Source: Pictodentalium vernedei (taxonomy: Eukaryota; Mollusca; Scaphopoda; Dentaliida; Dentaliidae). Taken from it: 64,000 nt of DNA. The position numbers and the translations under genes are program-made. Positions 13,001 to 23,539 of the stretch are shown here, in pieces (positions within the stretch are counted from its first letter, which is position 1; every line of letters starts with the position of its first letter). The DNA lies in contig CM062289.1 in assembly GCA_031216915.1 (NCBI GenBank), positions 443,681,587 through 443,745,586 of the forward strand, in the 5' to 3' direction. The notes below the pieces were generated by a model. The model had not been told where the DNA came from and did no database searches. It was given only the letters and a program-made list of their open reading frames with translations.

Positions 13001-13627
13001 CCCTTTGAGTCTTTAATTATCCTGACGTTCAAACGTCACTGGGAATTTAGTTTCTTGAACATTTTTCAAAATGCAACGTCAAACGTCGGAAAGTACAAAT
13101 AACAAGATATTTTTCACATTAGTGATTATCTGATTGAGGGCTAGATTATTTTTGGTGGTCTGAATTTATTATTCCAAACTTGCTTTATTGCAAATTATTG
13201 GAGAGTGCCCAGGGGCACTCTCCAATAATTTGTAATAAAACAAATTTATATAAACAAAATATTTTTTGTGTTTGACTGAATATGAAATATAAGCAAGGAA
13301 TGTGTTGGCTTTTGCTCTGGTATCCTCATTTTTTTGAAAGCCCTGATAGTGACTTCTAGCACTTAACCAGTTAAGAAGTCTTGACAGCAGAATTATATTA
13401 GTATTTTAAGCTGCGATAACATTTGGCTCAACAGTTGTCACTGAGCACTTTTCGGGAGAAAATAGGAATTTAGGTTAAAACATTAAAAAATCGAAATATA
13501 ATAACAAAACAAAAGACCACGAAGTATCAAGGCATTGTTTGATTCCGTACATCATGATAAGACGTACAGAAGTATCAACGCGCAGTTTGATTTCGTACGT
13601 CATAAGACGTACAAAAGTATCAAAGGG
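13001..13627. mobile_element. TTAA-flanked element (627 bp) hosting a nested element
   Basis: Begins CCCTTTGAGTCTTTA and ends with the near-complement ATCAAAGGG, flanked by TTAA (12997-13000, 13628-13631). Short GACGTT and CGTACGTC repeats lie near the ends. A second element (13130-13370) is inserted inside it. Confidence 0.7.
13130..13370. mobile_element. TTAA-flanked miniature element, family C, nested copy
   Basis: Homologous to the copies at 21576 and 23726. The right flank is TTAA and the left flank TTAT. The central hairpin is built on GGAGAGTGCCC and its complement, with arms that pair over about 25 bp. Confidence 0.65.
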
Positions 13628-13654
13628 TTAAACTATAATGTCTACTGAAAAATA

Positions 13655-13725
13655 TTTCAATCACATCATGCAGACATGTCTTTGAAGAAAGCATGCCTTC
13701 ATGATGTAGATGGAATATTTCTTCA
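13655..13725. repeat. Imperfect hairpin (ATCATG stem)
   Basis: Arms carrying ATTTCAATCACATCATG and its near-complement flank GCATG-containing loops. A related hairpin lies at about 23545-23615, so this is a repeated foldback sequence. Confidence 0.55.
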
Positions 13726-14099
13726 GTCCAGATTTGGGTCATTATAGTCAGTTAAATTGGGTTCCAACCCTCCACCCCCCCCCCCCCCCCACCCCCCACC
13801 CACTCTTTCCCCACAAATTATCTTTCAGACACACTGTTGGTAATCTCAAATAAAATTGGAACAGGTTTCTGAGTTACAGGCTCATAAATAAAGTGGAGCC
13901 CACTTAATTGGATATCTCTTAATTGAATAACCCTGTTAATTGCATATAATTTCCCAATACATTACCATTTACCATACCTCCTTTACAAATTTGGCGTGTT
14001 AATTGAATATAGGTTAAAGAACAGACTCCTGATAATTGAATAAGAAATCTTGTAACCTGTCGAGAAATTACCCTGACTCTCCCCAGTTTTTCTTTGTTG

Positions 14100-14320
14100 A
14101 TAGACCTATTTGGCCTCTGTAAAGCATTGCAAAGCCTTGTTGCACTCAAGGGACAAATTTATATCAATTTTATTAACTTGGGTAAAATATCAGACATAAA
14201 CCATTTAATTTTTATTTTTTCAAGTTTGCATTGGTCATAAAAAGAAAGCATGCGGCAGCCAAAAGGACCATGTGGGAGGGCCTGAGAAACAGATTTTTAA
14301 TTTTATTAAGCCTAACTTCC
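14100..14320. repeat. Family D foldback repeat, partial copy 1
   Basis: Contains the arm AAAGCATTGCAAAGCC and TTGCACTCAAGGGAC, followed by about 150 bp nearly identical to 34600-34745. The first arm has decayed. It ends just before the donor of GTPase exon 3. Confidence 0.65.
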
Positions 14321-14338
14321 TTTAATAATTATAATTAC

Positions 14339-14461
14339 CTGAGTTGAAACTGCTATTCTCTCTTCTGGGACATCTTTCTTGTTGCCTACCAAGGCAATCA
14401 AACATTGATCGGAGATGGCACGGATTCGAACTAAAATGTCTTCACACAATGTGAAGGAAAT
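14339..14461 (-). CDS. Divergent Rab-type small GTPase, exon 3 (NKKD guanine-binding motif)
   Basis: Internal exon of 123 bp (41 codons), phase 0 at both ends, with acceptor TTTGCAG and donor GTAATT. It continues YDVTNK of exon 2 into ISF and then LIALVGNKKD. N128-K129-x-D131 is the G4 guanine-specificity motif, and the tail ERIAVSTQ resembles the stretch after G4 in Rab proteins. The exon should be followed by one carrying the G5 (SAK) motif and the C-terminal tail. I scanned the minus strand to the left edge without finding it, so the gene is incomplete here. Visible length is 142 residues, against about 200 for typical Rabs. By the sequence after G3, Rab28 or IFT27 relatives are possible, but I cannot assign an orthologue. 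Confidence 0.85.
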
Positions 14462-14559
14462 CTGCAAATAAATAAATAAATAAATAAGAGGTATCCCAGC
14501 CTAGACAACTCTGCCCAGGGTCACTACTTTTAGGGGAAGCTAAATATAAGAATCCAAGT

Positions 14560-15200
14560 GTTACTGCTTGTGACCATAACCTTCGGGATATGACAATGAG
14601 TCAAGGTCATGACACAACGTAACAACAGTGTGAAGTATGAACAAGGTTTGTCACATAGATTCAATTATACAGACCAGACAAGAGCTGAATAACAATATCA
14701 AAGATTTCCTGTCTGTGACCTTGACCTTGATTATATGACCTTGGATCAAAGTCATTCATGACACACCTTTGAGTCATGAGCAATAATAATAATAATGTAC
14801 AAAGTAAAAATAAGATCTGTCAATCATACCAAGTAAAATGGAACGGAAAAGGACTGTATAACAATATCAAAGTTTTGATGTCTGTGACCTTGACCTTGAT
14901 GATATGACCTTGGATCAAGGTCGAGACACAGCTTTGAGTCATGGGCAATAAATGTACCAAGTATAAATAAGATCTGTCAATCATACCAAGTTATATGGAT
15001 CAGACAAAAGTGACAGTGAAATGTCCAATTTTTCTGTCACCTTAACATAGGGTCTTTGACCTTGACCTTGAGGGCCCATGCCATATTATAATTCGTGACA
15101 CACTGTCTTTTGATAATACATATTGTTATAAAGTTTTGTGGAAAAATATTCAGTGGTTAAGAAGTTATGCATGTCCCGGACAAACAAAATGTTGACGATG
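14560..15200. repeat. Degenerate tandem repeat rich in TGACCTTGACCTTGA
   Basis: Three to four diverged units of about 170 bp. The motif occurs at 14716-14730 and 14885-14899, and with one extra T at 15056-15071. Read on the other strand it is TCAAGGTCAAGGTCA, two overlapping monomer sites for ERR/FTZ-F1-type nuclear receptors. It lies in GTPase intron 2 near exon 3. Function is unproven. Confidence 0.75.
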
Positions 15201-15883
15201 GACAACTTAGCATTGGAAAAGCACTGCTAACTTTGTCAGGTGCAGCTAATAAACAAATACTAACGTTGATTCACAGTGATTGCAGATGATAACTCTGTTC
15301 TGTCCACTGATATCGAAAGATCAAAATTTAAAATTCACATAATGTAAGTAGGAATTTAACCAATTCATTCTTGTTTGACAGAGTTCACTGTGAAGACTTT
15401 CACAAGGCAGAATTTGTCAAGATTCTTAGTTGTTTACAAGAATTGTTTGCCGATGTAAAACATGGTATTTTGACATAAGTGTTCAGGGGGTTGTTTAAGG
15501 ATTGGTTGTTTCTTTTTCACTACTTCATGAATTATGAACTCCCCTAAAACAAGGTCCAAACTAGCAGTGGGTGGTATATTTTAAATATCATTCGGTATCG
15601 GCATCTTGACAATTCTAATTTAACATACCGAGGGAATCTTAAAATATAGAAATTTCGGTACTGAAAACTTTTCCCAACATTAGCTAAAAAATAAAGATCA
15701 GACAGCAGATCATTTTCCAAAATGGCTGATAGTAGGAGCCCATGGTCTATGTCTGTCTCCATTCATTTGATGTAACAATAAAGCTGGGAGAAAATACTGT
15801 GTTGTTGTTACACGACATGACGAGGGGCGAGTGTCTGTGTTATTTCCACCATTTTAATACACTGGCCTTATTTAGGCTCTTAA

Positions 15884-16001
15884 CCTGCTGAGTATTTTCA
15901 TGATATTTTTTCATCAAATCTAGTCATAGCTGCTGTAAAGCAGCCATGACTAGTGTTGATGAAAAATTAATCTAAATATAACAAGAAATCATTCGAGAAA
16001 T

Positions 16002-16032
<31 letters not shown>

Positions 16033-16502
16033 TTGGTGTTAAGGTCACATATTTCTGCACAATGGCTAACCATGACCGTGACAGTTTTACAGGTGGAGGA
16101 AGCCAGAGTACCCGGAGAGAACCACCGAGCAATGGTGAGCAACTGTCAGCTCTCCAACATACCAACTCCACGCCAGGGTTAGCATTGGTTGAACACAGGT
16201 GCACCATCGACGTGCAGTACGCCTTGGTACACATCGTCACCGTGCCCCCATGTGGGCAATGGGGGTGAAGTGTCTTGCCCAAGGACACACTGTGGTTGCA
16301 GCAGGTGGGATTTGAACCAAGGACCTCTCGGCTTGCAGCCTGCACCTCTACCAACTGGTCCACCGCGCCCCCCAATCATTCGAGAAAAAATCCATTCAAT
16401 ATACAGGGGAAAATATGTTTAAATATGCCCAAATTATATTTATATCAGTGACAAGATAAACCCTGTGCTTGGCAGGAATATCCGCCAGCAACATGCAAAG
16501 AG
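15884..16502. mobile_element. Probable TTAA-flanked foldback element split by a SINE
   Basis: TTAA lies at 15880-15883 and 16503-16506. A hairpin at about 15912-15966 has arms containing CTAGTCATAGCTGCT. The termini pair only weakly, so the limits are tentative. A SINE interrupts it at 16001-16373. Confidence 0.4.
16001..16373 (-). mobile_element. tRNA-headed SINE, head type 1, with target duplication
   Basis: On the minus strand the head has an A-box-like TGGACCAGTTGG (16362-16351) and a B box GGTTCAAATCC (16318-16308). A body with TTGGGCAAGACACTT follows, then an (AAAT)n tail at the left. It is flanked by the 14-bp duplication AATCATTCGAGAAA. A complete, fairly young copy. Confidence 0.9.
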
Positions 16503-16625
16503 TTAAAGGATCAAACTGCCCTATCCTTACGACTCCATAAGTTGAATATGAGCACTGACAACTGTAGAAAGGTGACCTGTGGCTGGGCAGTATACCAAAA
16601 GAACCAACTGATATTTGCATTGGTG

Positions 16626-17028
16626 CAGGGCTCAAAATGAACACATGTCTCAGACAGGTAGAATTTCTCTGTGACAGACTGGAATTCTTTTCACCTGTCG
16701 CTTGTGACACTTGGGATTTGTACCAGCCTATATTTGTGCCATAAAACATGACATTACCGAATATCAAATATGACTACCAATAGGCAACAGAATTAATTTT
16801 AAAACATGAAATTATCATAATTTACTTCAGGAGTGCCCCAAACCTCCACTGATGGAAATGGAGACATGCCCTCCAATACTCAACCCCAACTCATGTCTTC
16901 GTCCTTTAAATGGGTTGTGCCTTTGGCACATCGTGTTTGTACTTCAACATGTTCAGGTGGAGACAGGCAGAAATAAAAACTACCTGTCTCCTGGGACAGG
17001 TAGGAATTTGTGAACATTTTGAGCCCTG
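16626..17028. mobile_element. hAT-type miniature element (403 bp)
   Basis: TIRs CAGGGCTCAAAATGA and CATTTTGAGCCCTG are flanked by an exact 8-bp duplication CATTGGTG (16618-16625, 17029-17036). Internal inverted copies of ACAGGTAG are present. It is nested inside the 15562-17141 element. Confidence 0.87.
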
Positions 17029-17292
17029 CATTGGTGTGGGTATGTTGTCGACACTGCATACCATACCAATACCAAGGTAAATCATTGTAAAAATACCGAT
17101 ATTGATACCGAGCTTTGAAATTTCAATACCGCACAACTCTAGCCCAAACTGTGTAAATAAATCATTCCTCATTAATTGCACGCACGCACGCAACTAAAAG
17201 ATATAAATAGTGTTTTAAAACCTTTCTCTACTTTACAGTCATAAAGAAACAACACTGGACGACATATGACTTATCTGTGATAATAGGTAAAG

Positions 17293-17764
17293 TTGGGCTG
17301 AAACGGTTGGCTCATTTTCACAACCAACTAACCGGGAGCTATAACCGGATAATAACCGTAGCCACTATTTCACCGAATCTGGGATCAAAACTATAGGAAT
17401 AGGAAAGCAGTATTCTCAGAAACTATTGTGTAGTGTGTATACAAACGAACGTTATCGAGTACTCGACAACGTTCGTTTGTATACATACTATGGAATAGTT
17501 TCTGCAGTTACTCAGTGCTCACGGAAATTGCAGATCATTAACGAAGTCTTGAATGCCAAAGTCAATTATTTCTCAATATATGCAGCGCTTCTTCGAGGTG
17601 TAATCTATCCCAAAGGAGAAGCGGCAGATTTACTACATTTTAACGGTGGAATGACAATCACTATCAATATTTCAATATTTCGGAAAACAGGTTGGCGTTT
17701 TTTTTAATCAGTTAGGTAGGTAACCAGTTTCAAACCAATTATCCGGTTAACCATTTCAGTACTA
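17293..17764. mobile_element. hAT-type miniature element (472 bp)
   Basis: Termini TTGGGCTGAAACGG and the complement of TAGTACTGAAATGG, with an exact 8-bp duplication AGGTAAAG (17285-17292, 17765-17772). A central palindrome of about 90 bp is built on CAAACGAACGTT (about 17417-17505). The 93-residue open frame over it is not a gene. Confidence 0.83.
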
Positions 17765-17924
17765 AGGTAAAGAGGACATTCTTGGAATGTAGGCAGCAAT
17801 TAACACATTTTCCAACTCAAATGCACTATTGCACAGGGGTACAATTCTAAACTAAGGGCATATGATGAAACTAATGCCACGCAAATTGGAGATGTATTTT
17901 TAGTATTAGATTTATTTATTTACT

Positions 17925-18140
17925 TATTATGGTTTAATAACACCTTTGACAGCAAGGGTCACCTTGTGTCAGATATTTTATGGGTGGAGGAAGCCAGAGT
18001 ACATGGAGAGAACCACTGAGCAACAACGAGCAACTGTCAGACTCCCCAATATACTAATGCAACACAAGCAGGGTTACCATTGGCTGAAGACACCATCAAC
18101 ACCACTGACGTGCAGTATGCCTTAGTACAGTGACACCATG
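17925..18140 (-). mobile_element. SINE fragment
   Basis: A diverged, head-less copy of the SINE body (GGTGGAGGAAGCC, GAGCAACTGTCAG, CGTGCAGTATGCCTTAGTAC) in the same orientation as the copy at 16001. Confidence 0.7.
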
Positions 18141-18149
18141 AGAAATTCC

Positions 18150-18536
18150 TGGAAAACTGTGGAATGGAACCAAAAGTTTCCTTCAATGGATGAAGGCTCC
18201 CAGAGTTACATTCACTGTTTGGATTCTGTATGCCATATATTAAAAGATACTGGAGAAGAAGAGTTTTAAAGATTATTCATGGTATTGAACTAAGTTAAAA
18301 TTCGGACTCCACTAGAGAGACCAAATATTAACGCAGGGACTTGGTTGGAACAAAATCAGATATATCCCCACAAGGATGCTGTATACATGTACCAAATATC
18401 AAAGGATTCTGACTGGTGGAACTGAAGATGCAGATTTTTAAAGATTATTACCCATATAGCTCTAAGTTAAAATTCGGGCCCACACAGGAAGCCCAAATAT
18501 TAACTGAGGACCTTGCTTTGAACAAATTTGAATCTG

Positions 18537-18567
<31 letters not shown>

Positions 18568-19080
18568 ACAAGGATAATGTGCACTCAAGATCAATAGATT
18601 CTGAGAAGTGGATCTGAAAAAGAAGCTTTTTAAAGATTATTCCCCATATTGCATTAAGTTAAAATTCAGCCTCCCATAGAGAGCCCAATTATTAACTGAT
18701 GGGCTTGATTTAAACAAACTTGATACTGACCCCTGTAAGGATTCTACATACCATATATCAAAAGATTCGGAACAGTGGTTCTGGAGAAGAAGAGTTTCAA
18801 AGATTTGGAATAAGTAATAATTTGGGCTCCAACAAAGGGCCCAAATATTAACCCAGGGACTTGATTTGAAAAAAAATCTCCATCTGACCTCCTTAAGAAT
18901 GCTGTATATCGAATATCAAATGATTCTGACTGGTGGATCTGGATCTGAAAAAGATTTTTAAAAAGATTATTTCCCAAATTCCGATAGAGAGCCCAATTAT
19001 TAACTGCTGGACTTTAGTAGAACAAATTTGAATCCAACCCCTGTAAGGATTCAGTATCCAAATACCATCAGGCTTTTAGG
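18150..19080. repeat. Degenerate satellite, 160-190-bp unit, array 1
   Basis: About five diverged units with GAGCCCAAATATTAAC, GACTTG(A/G)TTTGAACAAA, ATTCTGACTGGTGGA and AAGATTATT. A run of about 29 C (18539-18567) interrupts one unit. The same family forms the array at 30.15-30.8 kb. Confidence 0.75.
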
Positions 19081-19084
19081 TCAT

Positions 19085-19400
19085 GGCATATTAAATGACA
19101 GGGTTCCTGCACCTGACCTGACATGAAATTCCAGGTTTTTCCAGGCCATATACACCCCAAATTCAAGGAGTTTCAAGGCTAATAGAAAGTTAAATTCAAG
19201 GTTTTTCCAGGCTTATCGTAGTTGAACCACTCGAACCGTCTTGGACGTATTTCATTCATCTCAACTCGGCGCACAATGCTTCATTTTTCAAGGCTTTTTC
19301 AGGCCCAGGGAGCCAAATCAAGGCTTTTCAAGGCCTTGAATTTCGTTTTTGAAATTCCAGGCTTTTCAAGGCCCGCTGGAACCCTGAAATGTTTCAAAAC
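19085..19400. repeat. Short-motif repeat built on TCAAGGCTTTTCAAGG
   Basis: Many diverged copies of CAGG(C/T)TTTTC(A/C)AGG in both orientations over about 300 bp. No coding sense. Confidence 0.55.
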
Positions 19401-19458
19401 AAAATACTGTTTCACATTAAATAGAGATGAGAGGTTGAAGGAGGGGGGGGGGGGGGGG

Positions 19459-20022
19459 TAGAGCCGTAGATTAACTGAAACTGAACCGAGGTTTTTAGTT
19501 TCTTTTTAAAACCGAAACCGAAACTGTCGACTGTCGACATCCCGCAATCTAAGGTTTTTCATTTTTTTATTAAATACTCTCTTGCTGTAGAAATTCACCG
19601 AATGTAGCCATCCCAGACTAGTGTGAGTACCCAGACACTGCCAACTCACACTAGTCTGGGATGGCTACATTCTGTGAATTTCCAACATTTCAGTTCAGTT
19701 GTGTTTTCAGCTTTCCTCATGTTAAAGATTATTCCCCATAGTGTTAGACCTCGAAAAATGGCCAAGCACAATAAAAGTTCTGTATATTTAGGTAATTATT
19801 ATATTGGCCTTCCTGATTCTTCATGTAATATAGCTTATTTCGGGCATTCATTCAGTTTCACTCAATTTCACTGCCATTCAGTTATGACTCCGGACATAAG
19901 AATGAGTTTTATTGAATTTTATTTGGCCTCATGAACAAACCGAAAACCGAACTGAACCGAGGTTTTACTCCACCTGAAAAACCAAAACTGAAACCGAACA
20001 AGAAATTTAAAAACCTACAGCT
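19459..20022. mobile_element. hAT-type miniature element, TAGAGCTGTA family, copy 2
   Basis: An inverted relative of 2539-3109 (shared ends, ACCCAGACACTGCCA hairpin and CACAATAAAAGTTCTG segment). It is flanked on both sides by poly-G tracts, so the 8-bp target duplication may simply be G8. The central hairpin is shorter on one arm than in copy 1. Confidence 0.75.
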
Positions 20023-20391
20023 TCGGGGGAGGGGGGGGGGGGGGGGGGGGGGAGTTGCAGTTGGAAATTCAGAGAGGAAGCAAACCAAGCCCCTCAAGTC
20101 ACATTCCTGTACACATTAGACTTATTTCATCATACCTTGAACAACTCAAAACAACTGCCCCTCTCTTCAAATGATCTTACTCATTTAAAAATAAAACACC
20201 AAAATGAAAACCAAAAAATCCAATTTTTTACAAAACCGCACAGCTCTAACATAAAAGCACCATGATTAATTGAAACTTCATATTAAAATTATGAAGTTGC
20301 AGCAGATGTGGATATTACACAGTACAGAGGGGCATGGGTAGAAGGCCTTGGTTCAGAGGGTGTGCCCCAATGAATCTCTAACTGCCCCCAC

Positions 20392-20600
20392 CTACCCCAC
20401 CCTCCCTTCAAGAGAGAATTTTCCAATTGCTATCTGTGGATTTTTGAACTGCTGATGAATTATGAATGCATCCCATAATAATATATGACCTTTGGGTTGT
20501 AGAGTTGAAAATTGTCTCTTGAGTGCAACAAGGACCATATGCAGTGCTTTAGCATTGTAGATGGCACATTGTTGCACTCAATGGATGGAATATTGACTCC
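20392..20600. repeat. Family D foldback repeat, copy 2
   Basis: The hairpin GAGTGCAACAAGG...CATTGTTGCACTCAA (about 20520-20583) with loop GCTTTAGC. Related copies lie at about 14100, 34539 and 53384. Confidence 0.6.
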
Positions 20601-21055
20601 AGTTGAAAAATCTTGTGAAATGTGGTTCTAAATCACTAAATGTTCGTTAGAAACTGTCACAGCCATGATTAAAATGCCACGAAATCTACTATCACAGGAC
20701 AGGGAATTTCCAACTGTCGATGGTTTCAGGCTTAAAATTTCTAACTAATAGAACTATGAACAGCTGGTACAAGATACCCAAGGAAGGCTGAATACTGGTG
20801 CTAACCTGTGTGGAAATTATAGCCTGGCGGGTTTCGGATGTGTCGGTACTCAACAGAGGTGTTAGGTGTTAGTTCTTGTATACATGTATATAGGATATCA
20901 TCCGGCAGGTAACAAGGAATACGGCGACCTCCCTAATACCTGCCTAATCCCCACCTAATTTTGGGATGACTTTTTAATGAAAGTTAGGTGGGAATTAGGT
21001 GAGGATTAGACAGGGATTGGGGGGGTTGCTACATCCCTAGTTCCAGGGCATTGGG
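20601..21055. other. Anonymous intronic sequence
   Basis: No frame, splice pair or repeat match is convincing. A loose inverted repeat of TAATCCCCACCTAATT with GAATTAGGTGAGGATTA lies at about 20940-21010. Confidence 0.5.
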
Positions 21056-21059
21056 TTAA

Positions 21060-21302
21060 CCCTTTACCCAACGCAACGGCCAAAACCGGCCAGCGCTATT
21101 CACAAAAATCGCCAATTTATTTTCATTATTTTTTCATTTTTTGTCTCAAAAACATAGGTTATGACCCCTCTTTGGAACGAGCTCGTCGAGCTCGTTCCAA
21201 AGAGGGGTCATAACCTATGTTTTTGAGACAAAAAATGAAAAAAATTGGTTATTCAAGAATTTTTTTTGCAAGTGTCGTCTGCTTTTCATGTTAGGTAAAG
21301 GG
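21060..21302. mobile_element. TTAA-flanked foldback miniature element, family A, copy 2
   Basis: 243 bp, the same length as copies 1 and 3 but in the opposite orientation. TTAA on both sides (21056-21059, 21303-21306). The palindromic core has TTTGG/CCAAA where copy 3 has GTTGG/CCAAC. Confidence 0.82.
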
Positions 21303-21575
21303 TTAAGAGTATACAATGCTTATCAGGGAGAAGTGTTTACAAAATTGGATGAGATTAAGCACAATGTTTCAGATCTACTGGAATTGGACAAGACCTCTCC
21401 TTGCGGCTAAATGTCGAACCAGATGGTAGTCATCTTTATTTATTTTCCCAGTGTGCAAAATGTGATGAGAATGCTCGTTTCATTCGCATGGTGGTTACAC
21501 AAATTTAATTCTATGCAAACGGATGACCGGTTTGTCAAAAGTTGCATCTTGAATGGTAACGTCTGAGTAACTTAA

Positions 21576-21798
21576 CTGGTAGAGTGTTAATTTTTTTCTC
21601 AGCCTCAAGATTTGTTCACACATTTTTGTCTTGTTACAATTTATAAGGCACTCTCCCATAAAATTGTAACAATGCAAATCGATGAAGTAATTTTACTCCC
21701 ATGATAGCAATAACATCCACAGAAATTGAAGCCTTTACCTTTGGGTACCTGCTGTTCAGAATAAAGCCCAAATATGTGCTTCTAGCACTCTCTACCAG
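21576..21798. mobile_element. TTAA-flanked miniature element, family C
   Basis: TIRs CTGGTAGAGTG and CACTCTCTACCAG are flanked by TTAA. It carries remains of the central stem CAATTTATAAGGCACTCTCCC. Confidence 0.75.
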
Positions 21799-21837
21799 TT
21801 AACATGCCATTCTTGTGTCTTGGTAGATTTTTAGAGG

Positions 21838-22014
21838 TTATATATATATAGAGGATATGAAATGAGTGTTTTTCTCATATGATATTTATGAAACAAGTCT
21901 AAGAATTTTCCGTTTGGGCAAGCCTCTGGCGAGCCCCAAACGGAAAATTTGGACGAGTTTCATAAATATCATATGAGAAAACCACTCATTTCATATCCTC
22001 TATATGTATATAAA
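21838..22014. repeat. Long near-perfect foldback (about 75-bp arms)
   Basis: The arms run from AGAGGATATGAAATGAG to its complement ending at about 22005, including TTCCGTTTGGG and CCCAAACGG. The loop is small and GC-rich. It directly abuts a second foldback at 22015. Confidence 0.75.
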
Positions 22015-22163
22015 CTTCCAAAACATAGGTTATGACCCCTCATTGGAACGGGCGCGATGCGCTCATTCCAATGAGGGGTCATAACCTATGTTTTGGAAGT
22101 AAAACATGAAAATTTTTCATACATAGCACTGGCCGGTTTTGGTCGTTATGTTAGGTAAAGGGT
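22015..22163. mobile_element. TTAA-type foldback element, family A, divergent partial copy
   Basis: Has the family A stem (ACATAGGTTATGACCCCTC) and right end TTAGGTAAAGGG. The core differs (GGGCGCGATGCGC) and the left end is missing or replaced by the neighbouring foldback. Confidence 0.65.
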
Positions 22164-22686
22164 TCATGCAATATAACCCAACCTAAATAGGACAGATAAT
22201 GTAAATTCTCCCTACTCAAATTATGCAAATGTAACCCAGTTGTATTTTGTCAGCCAATCAAACTGTCCATATTTGAAATTGGCTAATGAAATCTTTCAAC
22301 CCCAATTATGCAAATTATGAAAATATGGCCCAGTTGTATTTTGTTCAGCCAATCAAATTGTCTAGTTTTGAAATTGACCAATGAAATCGACGGAAGGCTT
22401 TATTTATCACTGATTAATATGAAAGCAAAATATCAAATGTTTTAAAGTGAACAAAAGGAACGAGTCATATGATAAATATCAATTCCACGCAATATATGAA
22501 TACTTGTTAATGATTAAAAAAGCAGTTTCCCAAGAATTTTTACATAACCGAGCATTCGGTTAACCATCTTCAAACCATGTGAACGGTTAGTCAGTTGGAG
22601 TCATTTTTTTAAATTTTGCACACCGTTTTCCGAAACAAAAGTTAAAAATAACTTTCTTTGACATGGGTGACATAAACAAGACACAT

Positions 22687-22869
22687 TACAGTAGAACCAG
22701 TCTTGAGAGACCACCCTTTTTGCCATGGAAAAGCGGTCTCTCAAAAACAGGTGGTCTCTCATGACAGGTCCATTATAGAGTAAAACAACCAAATGGTACA
22801 AGGTCACAGTGGTCTCTCAAGACAGGTGGTCTCTCTTGACAGTGGTCTCTCAAGACAGGTTTTACTGTA
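22687..22869. mobile_element. Miniature element with GGTCTCTCAAGACAG repeats
   Basis: 183 bp. Ends TACAGTAGAACCAGTC and the complement of TACAGTAAAACCTGTC, with several copies of GTGGTCTCTCAAGACAGG in both orientations. It ends 38 bp from the donor of GTPase exon 2. The superfamily is uncertain. Confidence 0.7.
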
Positions 22870-22907
22870 CCACCTGTATGATGTATCTGGACACACAAAA
22901 AACGTAC

Positions 22908-23065
22908 CTTATTTGTAACGTCGTAAAGAACAATGGCAACATCTAGGTTCTTGCAGTAGATTTCTAGGTTTTCAGGAAAAATAAATTTATAAGACTCGGT
23001 GTCCCAGATACTCAGTTCCACATCTTGATTATCTGTTGTTGATACTGTGTACTTGAAGAAGCATG
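22908..23065 (-). CDS. Divergent Rab-type small GTPase, exon 2 (altered G3 motif)
   Basis: Internal exon of 158 bp. Its acceptor is a pyrimidine run ending TTTTTAG and its donor is GTACGT. Two bases complete the codon split from exon 1 (giving Ala49), then 52 codons follow and end in phase 0. The reading DVELSIWDTESYKF (residues 63-76) lines up with the Rab beta3-G3-switch II segment, and IVLYDVTNK (93-101) with the typical beta4 strand. Most Rabs have WDTAGQE. Here Ala-Gly-Gln is replaced, so the DxxG glycine and the catalytic glutamine are both missing. That suggests weak or absent GTP hydrolysis, or a changed switch. The spacing from W69 to YDVT is one residue longer than usual. A 183-bp miniature element ends 38 bp beyond the donor. 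Confidence 0.85.
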
Positions 23066-23125
23066 CTAAAAAGGGAATTGAAGCCATTTGAAAATCAATA
23101 ATTTGAATATAAATTATTATCATAA

Positions 23126-23379
23126 CCCTTTACCCAATGCAGACAATATCAAAATTTATTATTTTAAATATCATTTTTTTAAATTTTTCAAAAAGTGTCA
23201 ACAAAACCATATCATGTGACACCTCGTTGGAACGAGCTCAACGAGCTCGTTCCAATGAGAGGTCACATGATATGGTTTTGTTGAAATTGTTTGAAAAATA
23301 ATATTTTTTCAATTGCTGAATTTGCATGTTACGCGGGTGGACCAGGATGCGGCCGATTCGTTGGGTATTGAGTAAAGGG
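23126..23379. mobile_element. TTAA-type foldback miniature element, family B, copy 1
   Basis: Begins CCCTTTACCCAATGCAGAC and ends GAGTAAAGGG. The stem is CAACAAAACCATATCATGTG, with the same GAACGAGCTC core as family A but otherwise different arms. It lies 60 bp upstream of GTPase exon 2. Confidence 0.72.
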
Positions 23380-23539
23380 TTAAAGTACAAGTCCAGACAA
23401 GTGTATTAGATTCTCGTTTTTTTAGTAGTGCCCTGCGAATGACATATTTTAGATTCAAATTGAATCACAAATCAAAGTGAGTCTATTATTCAAAATCGAA
23501 TCAAACCTCGAATCGAATACAAGTGTCTTGAAGTCCTGA

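Larger units (their letters stand above)
15562..17141. mobile_element. hAT-type element (1.58 kb) acting as host for two or more insertions
   Basis: Ends TAGCAGTGGGTGGTAT and a right end whose complement is TAGAGTTGTGCGGTAT, with a near-exact 8-bp duplication (GTCCAAAC / GCCCAAAC). It carries GGTATCGG-type subterminal repeats. Inside lie a TTAA element with a SINE in it, and a 403-bp hAT-type element. No transposase frame. Confidence 0.65.

Noticed and set aside
17426-17707. A 93-residue plus-strand frame
   Set aside because: It covers the central palindrome of a hAT-type miniature element and has no protein features.
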